This document shows, in pieces, positions 45,343 to 52,977 of a stretch of 64,000 nucleotides of DNA. How positions within the stretch are numbered: position 1 is the first letter of the stretch; every line of letters begins with the position of its first letter. The notes beneath the pieces are model-generated. The model was not told the origin of the DNA and did no database searches. It saw only the letters and a program-made list of their open reading frames with translations. Both the position numbers and the translations under genes were made by a program. Source of the DNA: JBBSBY01 sp038205805 (GTDB lineage Bacteria > Desulfobacterota > Desulfomonilia > Desulfomonilales > Desulfomonilaceae); assembly GCA_038205805.1 (NCBI GenBank), contig JBBRBO010000009.1, forward strand, positions 1-64,000, read 5' to 3'.

Positions 45343-45516
45343 ACCCTGAGAGGAGCTTCTTAAATTACGTTTTTCCCAGGCGAGTTGCCAAAAGGGCGCC
45401 CATGAGAAAGGGCATCTCTCCACGAGAAATGCTTTACTTCGGCTAAGATTCACTCCCCGGAGACAGAGAGTAAAAAAATTGTTCTGAAAACGTCGTAGCC
45501 GACTTATTTCTTTTCC
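45343..45516. other. Intergenic stretch after mutS
   Basis: No supported feature; a weak GCCC/GGGC inverted repeat near 45388-45412 (GGGCGCCCATGAGAAAGGGC) has no T-run. Confidence 0.25.
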
Positions 45517-45651
45517 ACAGCGAACAAGATCAAGGAAGTGGTCTTCACCGGTGATGATGCCCCTGTAATGACCGGATTGCTTCTTACCGCCTCGGCTGCG
45601 TTCCTTGACGGCAAGGATCTGACCATGTGGTCATTTCCGCTTGACAACTAA
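45517..45651 (+). pseudogene. C-terminal remnant of an unidentified gene
   Basis: A 44-codon open stretch ending in TAA at 45649 reads KIKEVVFTGDDAPVMTGLLL, then TASAAFLDGKDLTMWSFPLDN. The amino-acid pattern is protein-like and codon use matches the neighbours, but there is no start, ribosome site or upstream body in any frame. It looks like the end of a deleted gene. I do not recognise the family. Confidence 0.4.
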
Positions 45652-45705
45652 ATGTCCGCCGTGTTACGGAACAACAAACATCTTTACGACCATCCGGTCA
45701 TTCTT

Positions 45706-45766
45706 TGTAATAGTTCACCCCGGTGTGAATCAGTGAGAGTCAGTGACTCTCAGTAGTCGTTACCGT
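45706..45766 (+). repeat. Short palindrome-bearing element with S-like ends
   Basis: GTAATAGTTCACC at 45707-45719 resembles the inverted end of family S, and AGTCGTTACC lies at the other side. The centre is the near-perfect palindrome TGAGAGTCAGTGACTCTCA. It may be a reduced S-family member. Confidence 0.4.
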
Positions 45767-45819
45767 TCTTTCAAACGACGGGAATCGGCCCTGATACTAT
45801 TTTGCTCTCAATGAATAAG

Positions 45820-46075
45820 CTTGGTGGAATATTTTTTGAGAGCAAGTTTTCCTAACTTCGTTCTAGGAAGTTCTCTTTTCGCCGAAACAAAGGATTTCTC
45901 CTTGAGAAAGGTCCGTTTCGCCTATTGTAAAGTTCGCATGAAAGTCCCGATCGGCATTTGTATTAACGGGCTTCCGTTTTTCGTTGCGGCGCATTGCGCC
46001 ATGGACGTTCTTGGAGAAGGGTTCGGGGAGAAGTCTTCTTGCGAGCAGATTCTACCCAACTCTTGCTCTTTGGAG
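45820..46075 (+). repeat. R-family repeat, copy R10, with an extra middle segment
   Basis: Hairpin A at about 45881-45922 pairs CGAAAC with GTTTCG around TTTCTC/GAGAAA. About 75 bp (GTTCGCATGAAAG onward, 45931-46005) separates it from the linker TTCTTGGAGAAGGGTTCGGGG. R9 has a similarly placed insert beginning GTTCTCGTGAAAT. Hairpin B is decayed. The right edge contributes the ribosome site of the downstream porin gene. Confidence 0.7.
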
Positions 46076-46080
46076 GATAC

Positions 46081-47919
46081 ATGAGACGAGCGGCGCTGCT
46101 TGTGCTGGGTGTTTTAGTCATGGGGGTTGCCTCTCCCGCTTTGGGGTGGGAGTTTTCGCTCAAGGGAGACCTTGAGGTTAGGTATCGGTATTTTCTCAGG
46201 ACGGGCGGCGGTGACTTGTTCGGCAAAGCCAATCCCGACGCGATTGGTTACAATGACGGCGCCATAGGTTTTGCCGGTTATTACGGCGGCCTGAACCAAG
46301 TGGCGGCTCAGGGGTATTCGGCCAAGAGCGCGGACGCGGCGGTGAACGATAATCGCATAGTGCTGCGGCCGGACTTTTGGGTTAATTCGGCCGTGCACAT
46401 ACGTGGAGAGTACTGGGTCACCGGCGGAAACATCTTCGGATCGTATGACGGGGCCGGCGCCGCGCCCATCGGGACAATGGGCGGCGATAGCTGGATTCGC
46501 AACAGGGGCTACACAGGATGGTACAACAACCCGGCGTATACCATACCGACGGGCATGGCCACCGGGGTGTGGGATAAATTCTGGGCCACGGTGGAAACTC
46601 CTTGGGGCATTCTCGCCTTAGGCAGACGGCCGCTCGCCTTTGGGCTCGGCTGGAGCACCATGCACCAGAAGGACGCCGATACCGAGATGCTGGGATTGTT
46701 CGTTCCCTATGGGCCGTTCACGTTTCTTGTTGTCACGCAACTCTTCGAGAATAATTGGATCATCCCCAATCATTCGTACCAGCTTGCGTCCACGGAAGTG
46801 GGTGGTTTCAATCCACCTGGAGTTGCCGCGGCAACGGACAAAACCGGTATACGTGACATAAACGGCTCCATAGGCGTGACATACAAGTCCGGTGGAGTGG
46901 ATATGGGGACCGTCTCCAGATACGTGTATCACAACGAAGTCCATGCGTACGCTCCGACGGGGCCGACTTACAAGCCGACGGCCCCCGTCCCGGCAGGGCC
47001 GAATCGTCGCGACGACGCAAGTCTCTCACCCATACCTATATGGTTTAGCGGAACGGGGCTCAGCGGCTTTCCAACGTATTCGGATATAGGGTGGCTCTTG
47101 CAGGTGTCGTACTTCAAGTACACGAACGGCAGGTTCTTTCTGAACACGGAATACTCTTTCGAGAACATCAATGTTAGGCGCAAGGGCGGCAGACCGCTTT
47201 CGGGCTTTCAAAACGCCTGGATGGTGGAACTCGGCGCTATATGCGGCCCGACCAAGCTGAGCCTTGCGAATTTCTATCACAGCGGACATGACCGCCGCGG
47301 TGGAGTCTTCAACACTACCGCAGCCACCGGTTTTGCTACCGGAGCGTATGTCATGGACCGCTTTGACGAGTTCACGATTTTTGGCGGCTGCTACGAGCCA
47401 TCCAAGCCGTATAATTACCTGATAGGGATTTACGGCGGTGGAAACAACGGCTACGAAGTGCGAGGCTTGGCCTTCTACAACGACTTCCTGGCGTACGCGG
47501 CTCGACTGGATTACGCTGTTGCCGCGAACCTGAACACCTTCGTGACCTTTATGCAGGCGAACCGAGCAAGCAATACCGCAACCGCCGTCGGACAATACCG
47601 AGGAGGAACCCCAAACGCGGGCGCTCGCGCGAACCCCGGTTACAATGCCGCCGGTGTGCAAATAGCGCCCATTCCCAATGTCCCGGACAACAATTTGGGG
47701 TATGAGATCGACGCCGGGGTGAACTGGAAGATTCTGGAAAACGTGACCTTTAATGCGCTTGGGGCCTTTTGGCAGCCTGGAGATTGGTTCAAATGGGCTT
47801 ACGTGGATTATACGGGGCCGACTTCCGCTACCATCAACGGCGTCGCCTATCCGGTGAACCCCCATAGAGGCATTGATCCCATCTTCGGCTTCCAAGGAAG
47901 CTTTCTTGTGGATTTTTAA
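46081..47919 (+). CDS. Outer-membrane porin-like beta-barrel protein (paralogue 2)
   Basis: 612-residue paralogue of the protein at 4473. Signal peptide MRRAALLVLGVLVMG to PALG, mature start WEFSLKGDLEVRYRYFLRTG, repeated Tyr/Gly/Asn-rich strands, the shared late stretch EIDAGVNWKILENVTFNALG and AFWQPGDWF, and C-terminal Phe in GSFLVDF. Presumed general or specific pore of the outer membrane. The ATG at 46081 has GGAGG six bases upstream; the frame opens earlier inside repeat R10. No clear terminator; an S-like repeat follows. Confidence 0.75.
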   Translation: MRRAALLVLGVLVMGVASPALGWEFSLKGDLEVRYRYFLRTGGGDLFGKANPDAIGYNDGAIGFAGYYGGLNQVAAQGYSAKSADAAVNDNRIVLRPDFWVNSAVHIRGEYWVTGGNIFGSYDGAGAAPIGTMGGDSWIRNRGYTGWYNNPAYTIPTGMATGVWDKFWATVETPWGILALGRRPLAFGLGWSTMHQKDADTEMLGLFVPYGPFTFLVVTQLFENNWIIPNHSYQLASTEVGGFNPPGVAAATDKTGIRDINGSIGVTYKSGGVDMGTVSRYVYHNEVHAYAPTGPTYKPTAPVPAGPNRRDDASLSPIPIWFSGTGLSGFPTYSDIGWLLQVSYFKYTNGRFFLNTEYSFENINVRRKGGRPLSGFQNAWMVELGAICGPTKLSLANFYHSGHDRRGGVFNTTAATGFATGAYVMDRFDEFTIFGGCYEPSKPYNYLIGIYGGGNNGYEVRGLAFYNDFLAYAARLDYAVAANLNTFVTFMQANRASNTATAVGQYRGGTPNAGARANPGYNAAGVQIAPIPNVPDNNLGYEIDAGVNWKILENVTFNALGAFWQPGDWFKWAYVDYTGPTSATINGVAYPVNPHRGIDPIFGFQGSFLVDF

Positions 47920-47957
47920 CGGGTTCTCCGAGAATCCTCTAACTATTTGAAAAAACG

Positions 47958-48026
47958 GGGAGGACGGCAAGGGAGATGAGTCTCCTCTTCGATCTTTACG
48001 CGGCTTGAGCCGACGTGAACCGTTGA
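47958..48026 (+). repeat. S-family repeat, degenerate copy
   Basis: GGGAGATGAGTCTCC, TCTTTACGCGGCTTGAGCC and CGTGAACCGTTGAC follow the order of the right half of the copy at 58414. The left end is lost. Confidence 0.4.
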
Positions 48027-48308
48027 CGATAGCTGCCGCCAAGATCACGTGTTCACTTTCGGGGAAGCCTTCCCTCTGCGGAAGCTTCCCCGAATTCCAC
48101 CTCTGCTCCATTCCTAAAAGTCTCGCTGCATTCAAGAACTTACCTCAACTGATTTCGCCTACAACTGTGCTTTAATCGCGGGTTATTTTGAGACCTTAAG
48201 CCAACCTTGACTTTTCCATGAAAATCGAGTATGTTAGCTACGCTTTCCATAAATCCGATAGGATTATAAATGTTTTAAATTTTGTTGATGGTTGGGTGTG
48301 TCGCTACC

Positions 48309-50750
48309 ATGAAATCTTTCAAATTAGTGGGAAATGCCCCTACTGTCGTACCTATTCTCCCTCTGAGGGATATGGTTGTTTTTCCTAATGTTATGATACC
48401 TCTGTTCCTGAAAGGGACACGTGTCGTCAAACTGGCCGAATCCGTGGTGGGCGGCGACAATCTCGTGGGACTGTTCTATCAGCGGGTCCGCACGCGATTG
48501 AGTTCGCTCGGCGATGATATGTCCACCATTGGGACCCTGGCCCGCATACAACAAGTGGTGAAACTTGAAAACGGCGGCATCAAAGCCATTGCGGATGGAG
48601 TATGTCGCGTCAAGCTCCTGAAACAGGTGCAGTGCGAACCCTATCTCATGGGTGAGGTGAGCCCCATAGAAGAGGTATGCGAACCCCAGGACATTGTTGA
48701 CACCCTTTTGCGCAGTGTGGCTACGCTCTTCAAGATTACCCTGAGTCTTGGCCGCCCCATGAGCGATCATTCGATCTCCATGATTGAACGTGCGGATGAT
48801 CCCGGTAAGTTGGCCGATCTCATCGCCGTGTATTTGCCGCTCAAGGCCGAGGCGAAGCAGACCCTTCTGGAGATGGAAGATCCCCTTGCCAGACTCAAGA
48901 AGATCTGCGTCTACCTCCACACTGATGTGCAGAATTCTCTTCAGCCCAAGGTACAATCCTCGGTGGAAGCGATGCCGGGGGTGGTGAGCCGACGTCAAAA
49001 GGAGATAAACTTACGCCAGCAGATGCGCTCCTTTCAGCGCGATTTGGCGGCGGATGATCCCCAAGCCTCGGAAGTTAAGGAATTCCAGAATAAGATCCGT
49101 AGCTCGGGGATGTCCAATGACGCCGTCGAGGCGGCCACACGAGAACTTCAGCGTCTGGAACGCATGCCTCCGCACTCTCCGGAATACATTGTCTCCCGAA
49201 CCTATATTGAAACACTTACCGCCTTGCCCTGGAATATCTCTACCGAGGATGACGAAGACATAAACAAGGCGCAGCGTGTGCTTGATGAGGATCACTACAG
49301 CCTTGACGCCGTGAAGGACCGCATTCTTGAATTTCTGGCGGTGCACAAGCTCAAGAAAGCCAATAAAGGCCCCATCCTGTGCCTAGTGGGACCGCCGGGT
49401 GTAGGCAAGACTTCCCTGGGGAAGTCCATTGCGCGGGCTTTAGGCCGCAAGTTCATCAGGATGTCCCTCGGCGGCATGCGCGATGAGGCGGAAATTCGGG
49501 GCCATCGCCGCACCTATATCGGCGCCATGCCGGGACGCATCATTCAAGAGCTGCGGCGGGCCGGGTCCAATAATCCCGTTTTCATGCTCGATGAGATCGA
49601 CAAAATAGGTCAGGATTTTCGGGGTGACCCTGCGTGCGCATTGCTGGAAGCCCTTGATCCCGAACAAAACGACACCTTCGGGGATCATTATGTGGATGTC
49701 CCCTTTGACTTGAGCAACGTTATGTTCATTGCCACCGCCAACCAGCTCGATCCCATTCCGGCGCCGCTCCGTGATCGCATGGAGATCATACGAATCGCGG
49801 GCTATACGGATGAGGAAAAGGCGCAGATAGCCGAGAGGTTCCTTATCGAAAAGAATAGGGAACAAACGGGGCTTCCACCGGATTGCGCCAAACCGAACCC
49901 CGAGGCCGTTCACCGGCTCATTCGGGGATACACCCGAGAGGCCGGCGTCCGCAACTTGGAGAGACGCATCAATTCCGTTTTCCGGAAACTGGCCCGCGAG
50001 GTTACTCAGGATCTCCCCATGCGACCGGAGATCACGTCTGAGGTCCTGGAAGAACTCCTGGGACCGCCCAGGTTCAGCTATGACCTGGCTGAGGAAATCG
50101 ACCAGGTGGGGATCGCCACGGGTCTGGCTTGGACGGAGACCGGCGGCGACATCATCTTCATCGAAGTGACGGGTTTCAGCGGTCAAAAGAATCTTACCTT
50201 GACGGGCTCCCTGGGTGAGGTTATGCAGGAGTCCGCTCAAGCGGCCCTGAGTTATCTCCGCCACACCGCCGACTCTTTGGGTTTGGATGCAAAGACCATC
50301 ACCCAAACGGATTTGCATATCCATGTGCCGGCTGCGGCTATCCCCAAGGACGGCCCTTCTGCGGGCGTCACCATCGCCGTAGCCTTGGCGTCTTTTTTCA
50401 CCGGGGTCCCTATCCGTCGCGATGTGGCCATGACGGGTGAACTCACCTTGCGCGGGCGAGTTCTACCCGTGGGTGGAATAAAGGAAAAGCTCTTGGCCGC
50501 GCGGCGGGCGGGCATACGCGAGGTTGTTCTCCCGAAAAAGAATATGCCTCAGTTGAACGACCTGCCGGACTATGTGAAAGAAGATATGACGCTCCACTTC
50601 GTTACGGACGTGAGTGAGGCGATAAAGATTGCGCTTGCCACGGAACTTGACTCATGCGTCATGCGCTACACGGATCAGGACCTGACCGTGTTCGGCGATC
50701 AAAGTCCGGAATACGTGGCAAAGCCCGCTCCTCGGGACGGTGGGCTTTAG
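48309..50750 (+). CDS. lon: ATP-dependent protease Lon
   Basis: 813-residue homohexameric AAA+ serine protease that degrades misfolded and regulatory proteins in the cytoplasm. N-terminal LON domain (about residues 10-215, VPILPLRDMVVFPNVMIPL), AAA+ with Walker A GPPGVGKTS near 361, MLDEIDKIG and sensor motifs, and protease domain with catalytic Ser near 685 (PKDGPSAG) and Lys near 728 (GGIKEKLLAARRAG). I chose ATG at 48309; ATG 48288 and an earlier TTG are in frame, and none has a strong ribosome site. Repeat R11 follows. Confidence 0.95.
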   Translation: MKSFKLVGNAPTVVPILPLRDMVVFPNVMIPLFLKGTRVVKLAESVVGGDNLVGLFYQRVRTRLSSLGDDMSTIGTLARIQQVVKLENGGIKAIADGVCRVKLLKQVQCEPYLMGEVSPIEEVCEPQDIVDTLLRSVATLFKITLSLGRPMSDHSISMIERADDPGKLADLIAVYLPLKAEAKQTLLEMEDPLARLKKICVYLHTDVQNSLQPKVQSSVEAMPGVVSRRQKEINLRQQMRSFQRDLAADDPQASEVKEFQNKIRSSGMSNDAVEAATRELQRLERMPPHSPEYIVSRTYIETLTALPWNISTEDDEDINKAQRVLDEDHYSLDAVKDRILEFLAVHKLKKANKGPILCLVGPPGVGKTSLGKSIARALGRKFIRMSLGGMRDEAEIRGHRRTYIGAMPGRIIQELRRAGSNNPVFMLDEIDKIGQDFRGDPACALLEALDPEQNDTFGDHYVDVPFDLSNVMFIATANQLDPIPAPLRDRMEIIRIAGYTDEEKAQIAERFLIEKNREQTGLPPDCAKPNPEAVHRLIRGYTREAGVRNLERRINSVFRKLAREVTQDLPMRPEITSEVLEELLGPPRFSYDLAEEIDQVGIATGLAWTETGGDIIFIEVTGFSGQKNLTLTGSLGEVMQESAQAALSYLRHTADSLGLDAKTITQTDLHIHVPAAAIPKDGPSAGVTIAVALASFFTGVPIRRDVAMTGELTLRGRVLPVGGIKEKLLAARRAGIREVVLPKKNMPQLNDLPDYVKEDMTLHFVTDVSEAIKIALATELDSCVMRYTDQDLTVFGDQSPEYVAKPAPRDGGL

Positions 50751-50867
50751 ATCGAAGCGAAAAACGCCATGTGTCACATTTAGGCCCTTGGGACCGGTGG
50801 CCCCATGAACAGACCGGCAATTCACAAGAGCGCTCATTCTCGTTGAAACAGATACCCTCTCGCAACC

Positions 50868-51095
50868 CTGATACGAATGCGCAATAAAAGTAGTAATATT
50901 GGAGAGAACCTTCTTGAAAGAAGTTTCTCCCCAAACCCCTCTCCAAGAACTTTCAAAATAGCCGCAAGTGCCTTTTCTCAAGGAGAAAAAGCCACTTGCG
51001 GTGCATTTAAACATTCTTTCATAGCAGTTAGGGAAACCTGCTCTTACAAAAATGTCCTTCACCTATATTCCTCTTTCGACAGCACATTGGTATGA
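50868..51095 (-). repeat. R-family repeat, copy R11
   Basis: Reverse copy behind lon. Ends GATACGAATGCGC (about 50871) and AGCACATTGGTATGAG (about 51081). Hairpin B is at 50899-50934; hairpin A at 50962-51001 has the perfect stem CCGCAAGTG/CACTTGCGG. It is nearly identical to R8 over about 190 bp. Confidence 0.88.
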
Positions 51096-51275
51096 GAGGG
51101 TATCATCGTTTTGAAAAGCGTTCACCATGCCTCCGGCGCCCATGTGGAATCCGGCCGGCGAACCGGTTTGAAAAACATCAGCGGAGCCTCTTTTGTTTCA
51201 TAAGCTGCATTGTTCTTGTGGCCAAATATCTCTCACATGGTAGACTTGTTGGAAATACCTTCGCGTAGGGAGACC

Positions 51276-52703
51276 ATGAAATCTCGATTCATTCTGGCGG
51301 TATTCGGCCTTTGTTGTCTGTGGTTTGCGAGCTTCACCGCTTCGAGAGCCCAAGATTCCTCCACGGATAGTCAGTTGAACGGTATGATTCTTGGGGCGTT
51401 GATCGCCCACCCCGAGTATCGACCTTACCTCGTCAACGCGCGAGTACAATACGGTATAGTGATTCTGACCGGATTCGCAGAGACGGAGGCAACCAGAGAG
51501 AAGCTGATCTCCCTCATTAAATCCGTCGAGGGAGTGCGATCCGTAGTCGATTTGCTTCAGCCCGGATCACGACCGCATTCGGATGAGCAGATTCGCGATA
51601 CCTTGGTCCGCGGGCTGAAAGAAGATCCGGTGGCTAGACGTTTCCCTATGCAAATCTCCGTCACTGAAGGCGTCGTTACCTTAAACGGTGAAGTGGCGGA
51701 ACCCGGTGATCGCTTCATCGTCTTGGACACGGCGAAAGATCTTGTCCCCGGCAAGCCCATTATAAACCTGTTGAGGTATCCCGATATACCCGCTCGCTCC
51801 GATCAAGAAATCCTCACACAGGTACGGCGGTCCATGGATGAAGACACGCGACTGAACGCCGCCCGCGTCACCATAGAGGTGGTGGATGGGGAAGCGACGC
51901 TGAGCGGAGTGGTGAACGAGCCTCGTGAATTGATGCGCACCTATTATCACGCATGGGTTGGGGGCGTTCAGTCCGTGAAAGCCCATGCCATGTCTCTTGC
52001 TCACCGATTTCCTGTGCCGGCGCCGCGGAAGTCCTTGAGAACTCCCGATGACGAAATAAGGACCGTAGTGAAAGAAGCCTTCCTCTACGACCCACGCATT
52101 ACCCTAATCGACCCCTATGTGGGCGTGAGCCTCGGCGAGGTGACGCTCCAGGGCGCGGTGAAGGAATACGAGGCCAAGCGAGCAGCCGGCGATACCGCAC
52201 GCAACACCGTAGGGGTGGTGAATGTGGTGAACGCGATTATGGTCGTGGAGGATCCGGATTTATCGGATTCCGGAATTACTGAAGCCGTGAAACGCGCCTT
52301 CACCGATTCTGAGCAACTGCGGGACACCCCCATCACCATTCTCACGGAGGGTGGAACCGTGCGGCTTACAGGTTCCGTATCCACGGAAACGCAAAAGATT
52401 GTCGCAGGGGCCTTAACCGCCAAGGTGAAGGGAGTGCGCGACATAACAAACGATCTTATCGTTAACTCCGGGGAGCTTCCCATTTCCAATGAAGACATTA
52501 CCGCGCGAATAACTCCATTATTTCAAAATAATCCCTATGTGTCGCCGGATATGGCCGAGGTCACGGTGATCAACGGCAGGGTCAATCTCGCCGGGACCGT
52601 AGCCACCGAACAACAGAGATACTTCATGACCGATGTCGCTTTGGGGGCCGGGGCGCTCATAGTGGATAACCGTATTGTCGTGGAGGATCGCAAGACCCCT
52701 TGA
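51276..52703 (+). CDS. Secreted protein with six BON domains
   Basis: 475-residue exported protein. Signal peptide of about 24 residues (FILAVFGLCCLWFASFTASRAQ). The rest consists of six consecutive BON-type repeats of 65-75 residues, each with an N-terminal helix (for example DEQIRDTLVRGL, DQEILTQVRRSM, DDEIRTVVKEAF, NEDITARITPLF), a V-x-G-x-V-T-L-x-G strand pair and a closing helix. BON domains bind phospholipid or peptidoglycan-linked partners, as in OsmY and Kbp. Six copies is long; typical proteins have one to three. The ATG at 51276 follows GGGAG; the open frame begins at 51210. Confidence 0.85.
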   Translation: MKSRFILAVFGLCCLWFASFTASRAQDSSTDSQLNGMILGALIAHPEYRPYLVNARVQYGIVILTGFAETEATREKLISLIKSVEGVRSVVDLLQPGSRPHSDEQIRDTLVRGLKEDPVARRFPMQISVTEGVVTLNGEVAEPGDRFIVLDTAKDLVPGKPIINLLRYPDIPARSDQEILTQVRRSMDEDTRLNAARVTIEVVDGEATLSGVVNEPRELMRTYYHAWVGGVQSVKAHAMSLAHRFPVPAPRKSLRTPDDEIRTVVKEAFLYDPRITLIDPYVGVSLGEVTLQGAVKEYEAKRAAGDTARNTVGVVNVVNAIMVVEDPDLSDSGITEAVKRAFTDSEQLRDTPITILTEGGTVRLTGSVSTETQKIVAGALTAKVKGVRDITNDLIVNSGELPISNEDITARITPLFQNNPYVSPDMAEVTVINGRVNLAGTVATEQQRYFMTDVALGAGALIVDNRIVVEDRKTP

Positions 52704-52732
52704 ACGGCTTATACGGACTCACGATCAACAGA

Positions 52733-52977
52733 CGAATACCAATACATAATCAAATAAGTAATATTGGGAAGAACCTTCTTGAAACTAACCCTACAACGTG
52801 ACGTATGGTTCGTAGAAAACGGCAAGATTGCTCCCAGTCTGTGTTACGGCTAAATAATCTGATTTAATGCTCGGCAGAAGAGGAGAACTCATAACCTATT
52901 GATATTTCTAACAAGCAATACATGCGGTTGTGCAAGTCTCGTTGTCGGGTTACTTCTTTGATTAAACATTGGTATCG
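52733..52977 (-). repeat. R-family-related element R12 with visible terminal inverted repeats
   Basis: Left end AATACCAATACATAATCAAA then AAGTAATATTGGGAAG; right end TTACTTCTTTGATTAAACAT then TGGTATCGG. These are inverted over about 28 bp, the clearest terminal repeats of the family. The start of a hairpin B arm (GAACCTTCTTGAAA) is kept, but the interior is otherwise unrelated to other copies. It fills the space between two converging genes, and its right end encodes the stop codon of the RND exporter. Confidence 0.7.

Noticed and set aside
47026..48135. 369-codon ORF antisense to porin 2
   Set aside because: Overlaps the porin gene almost completely, no ribosome site or domain.
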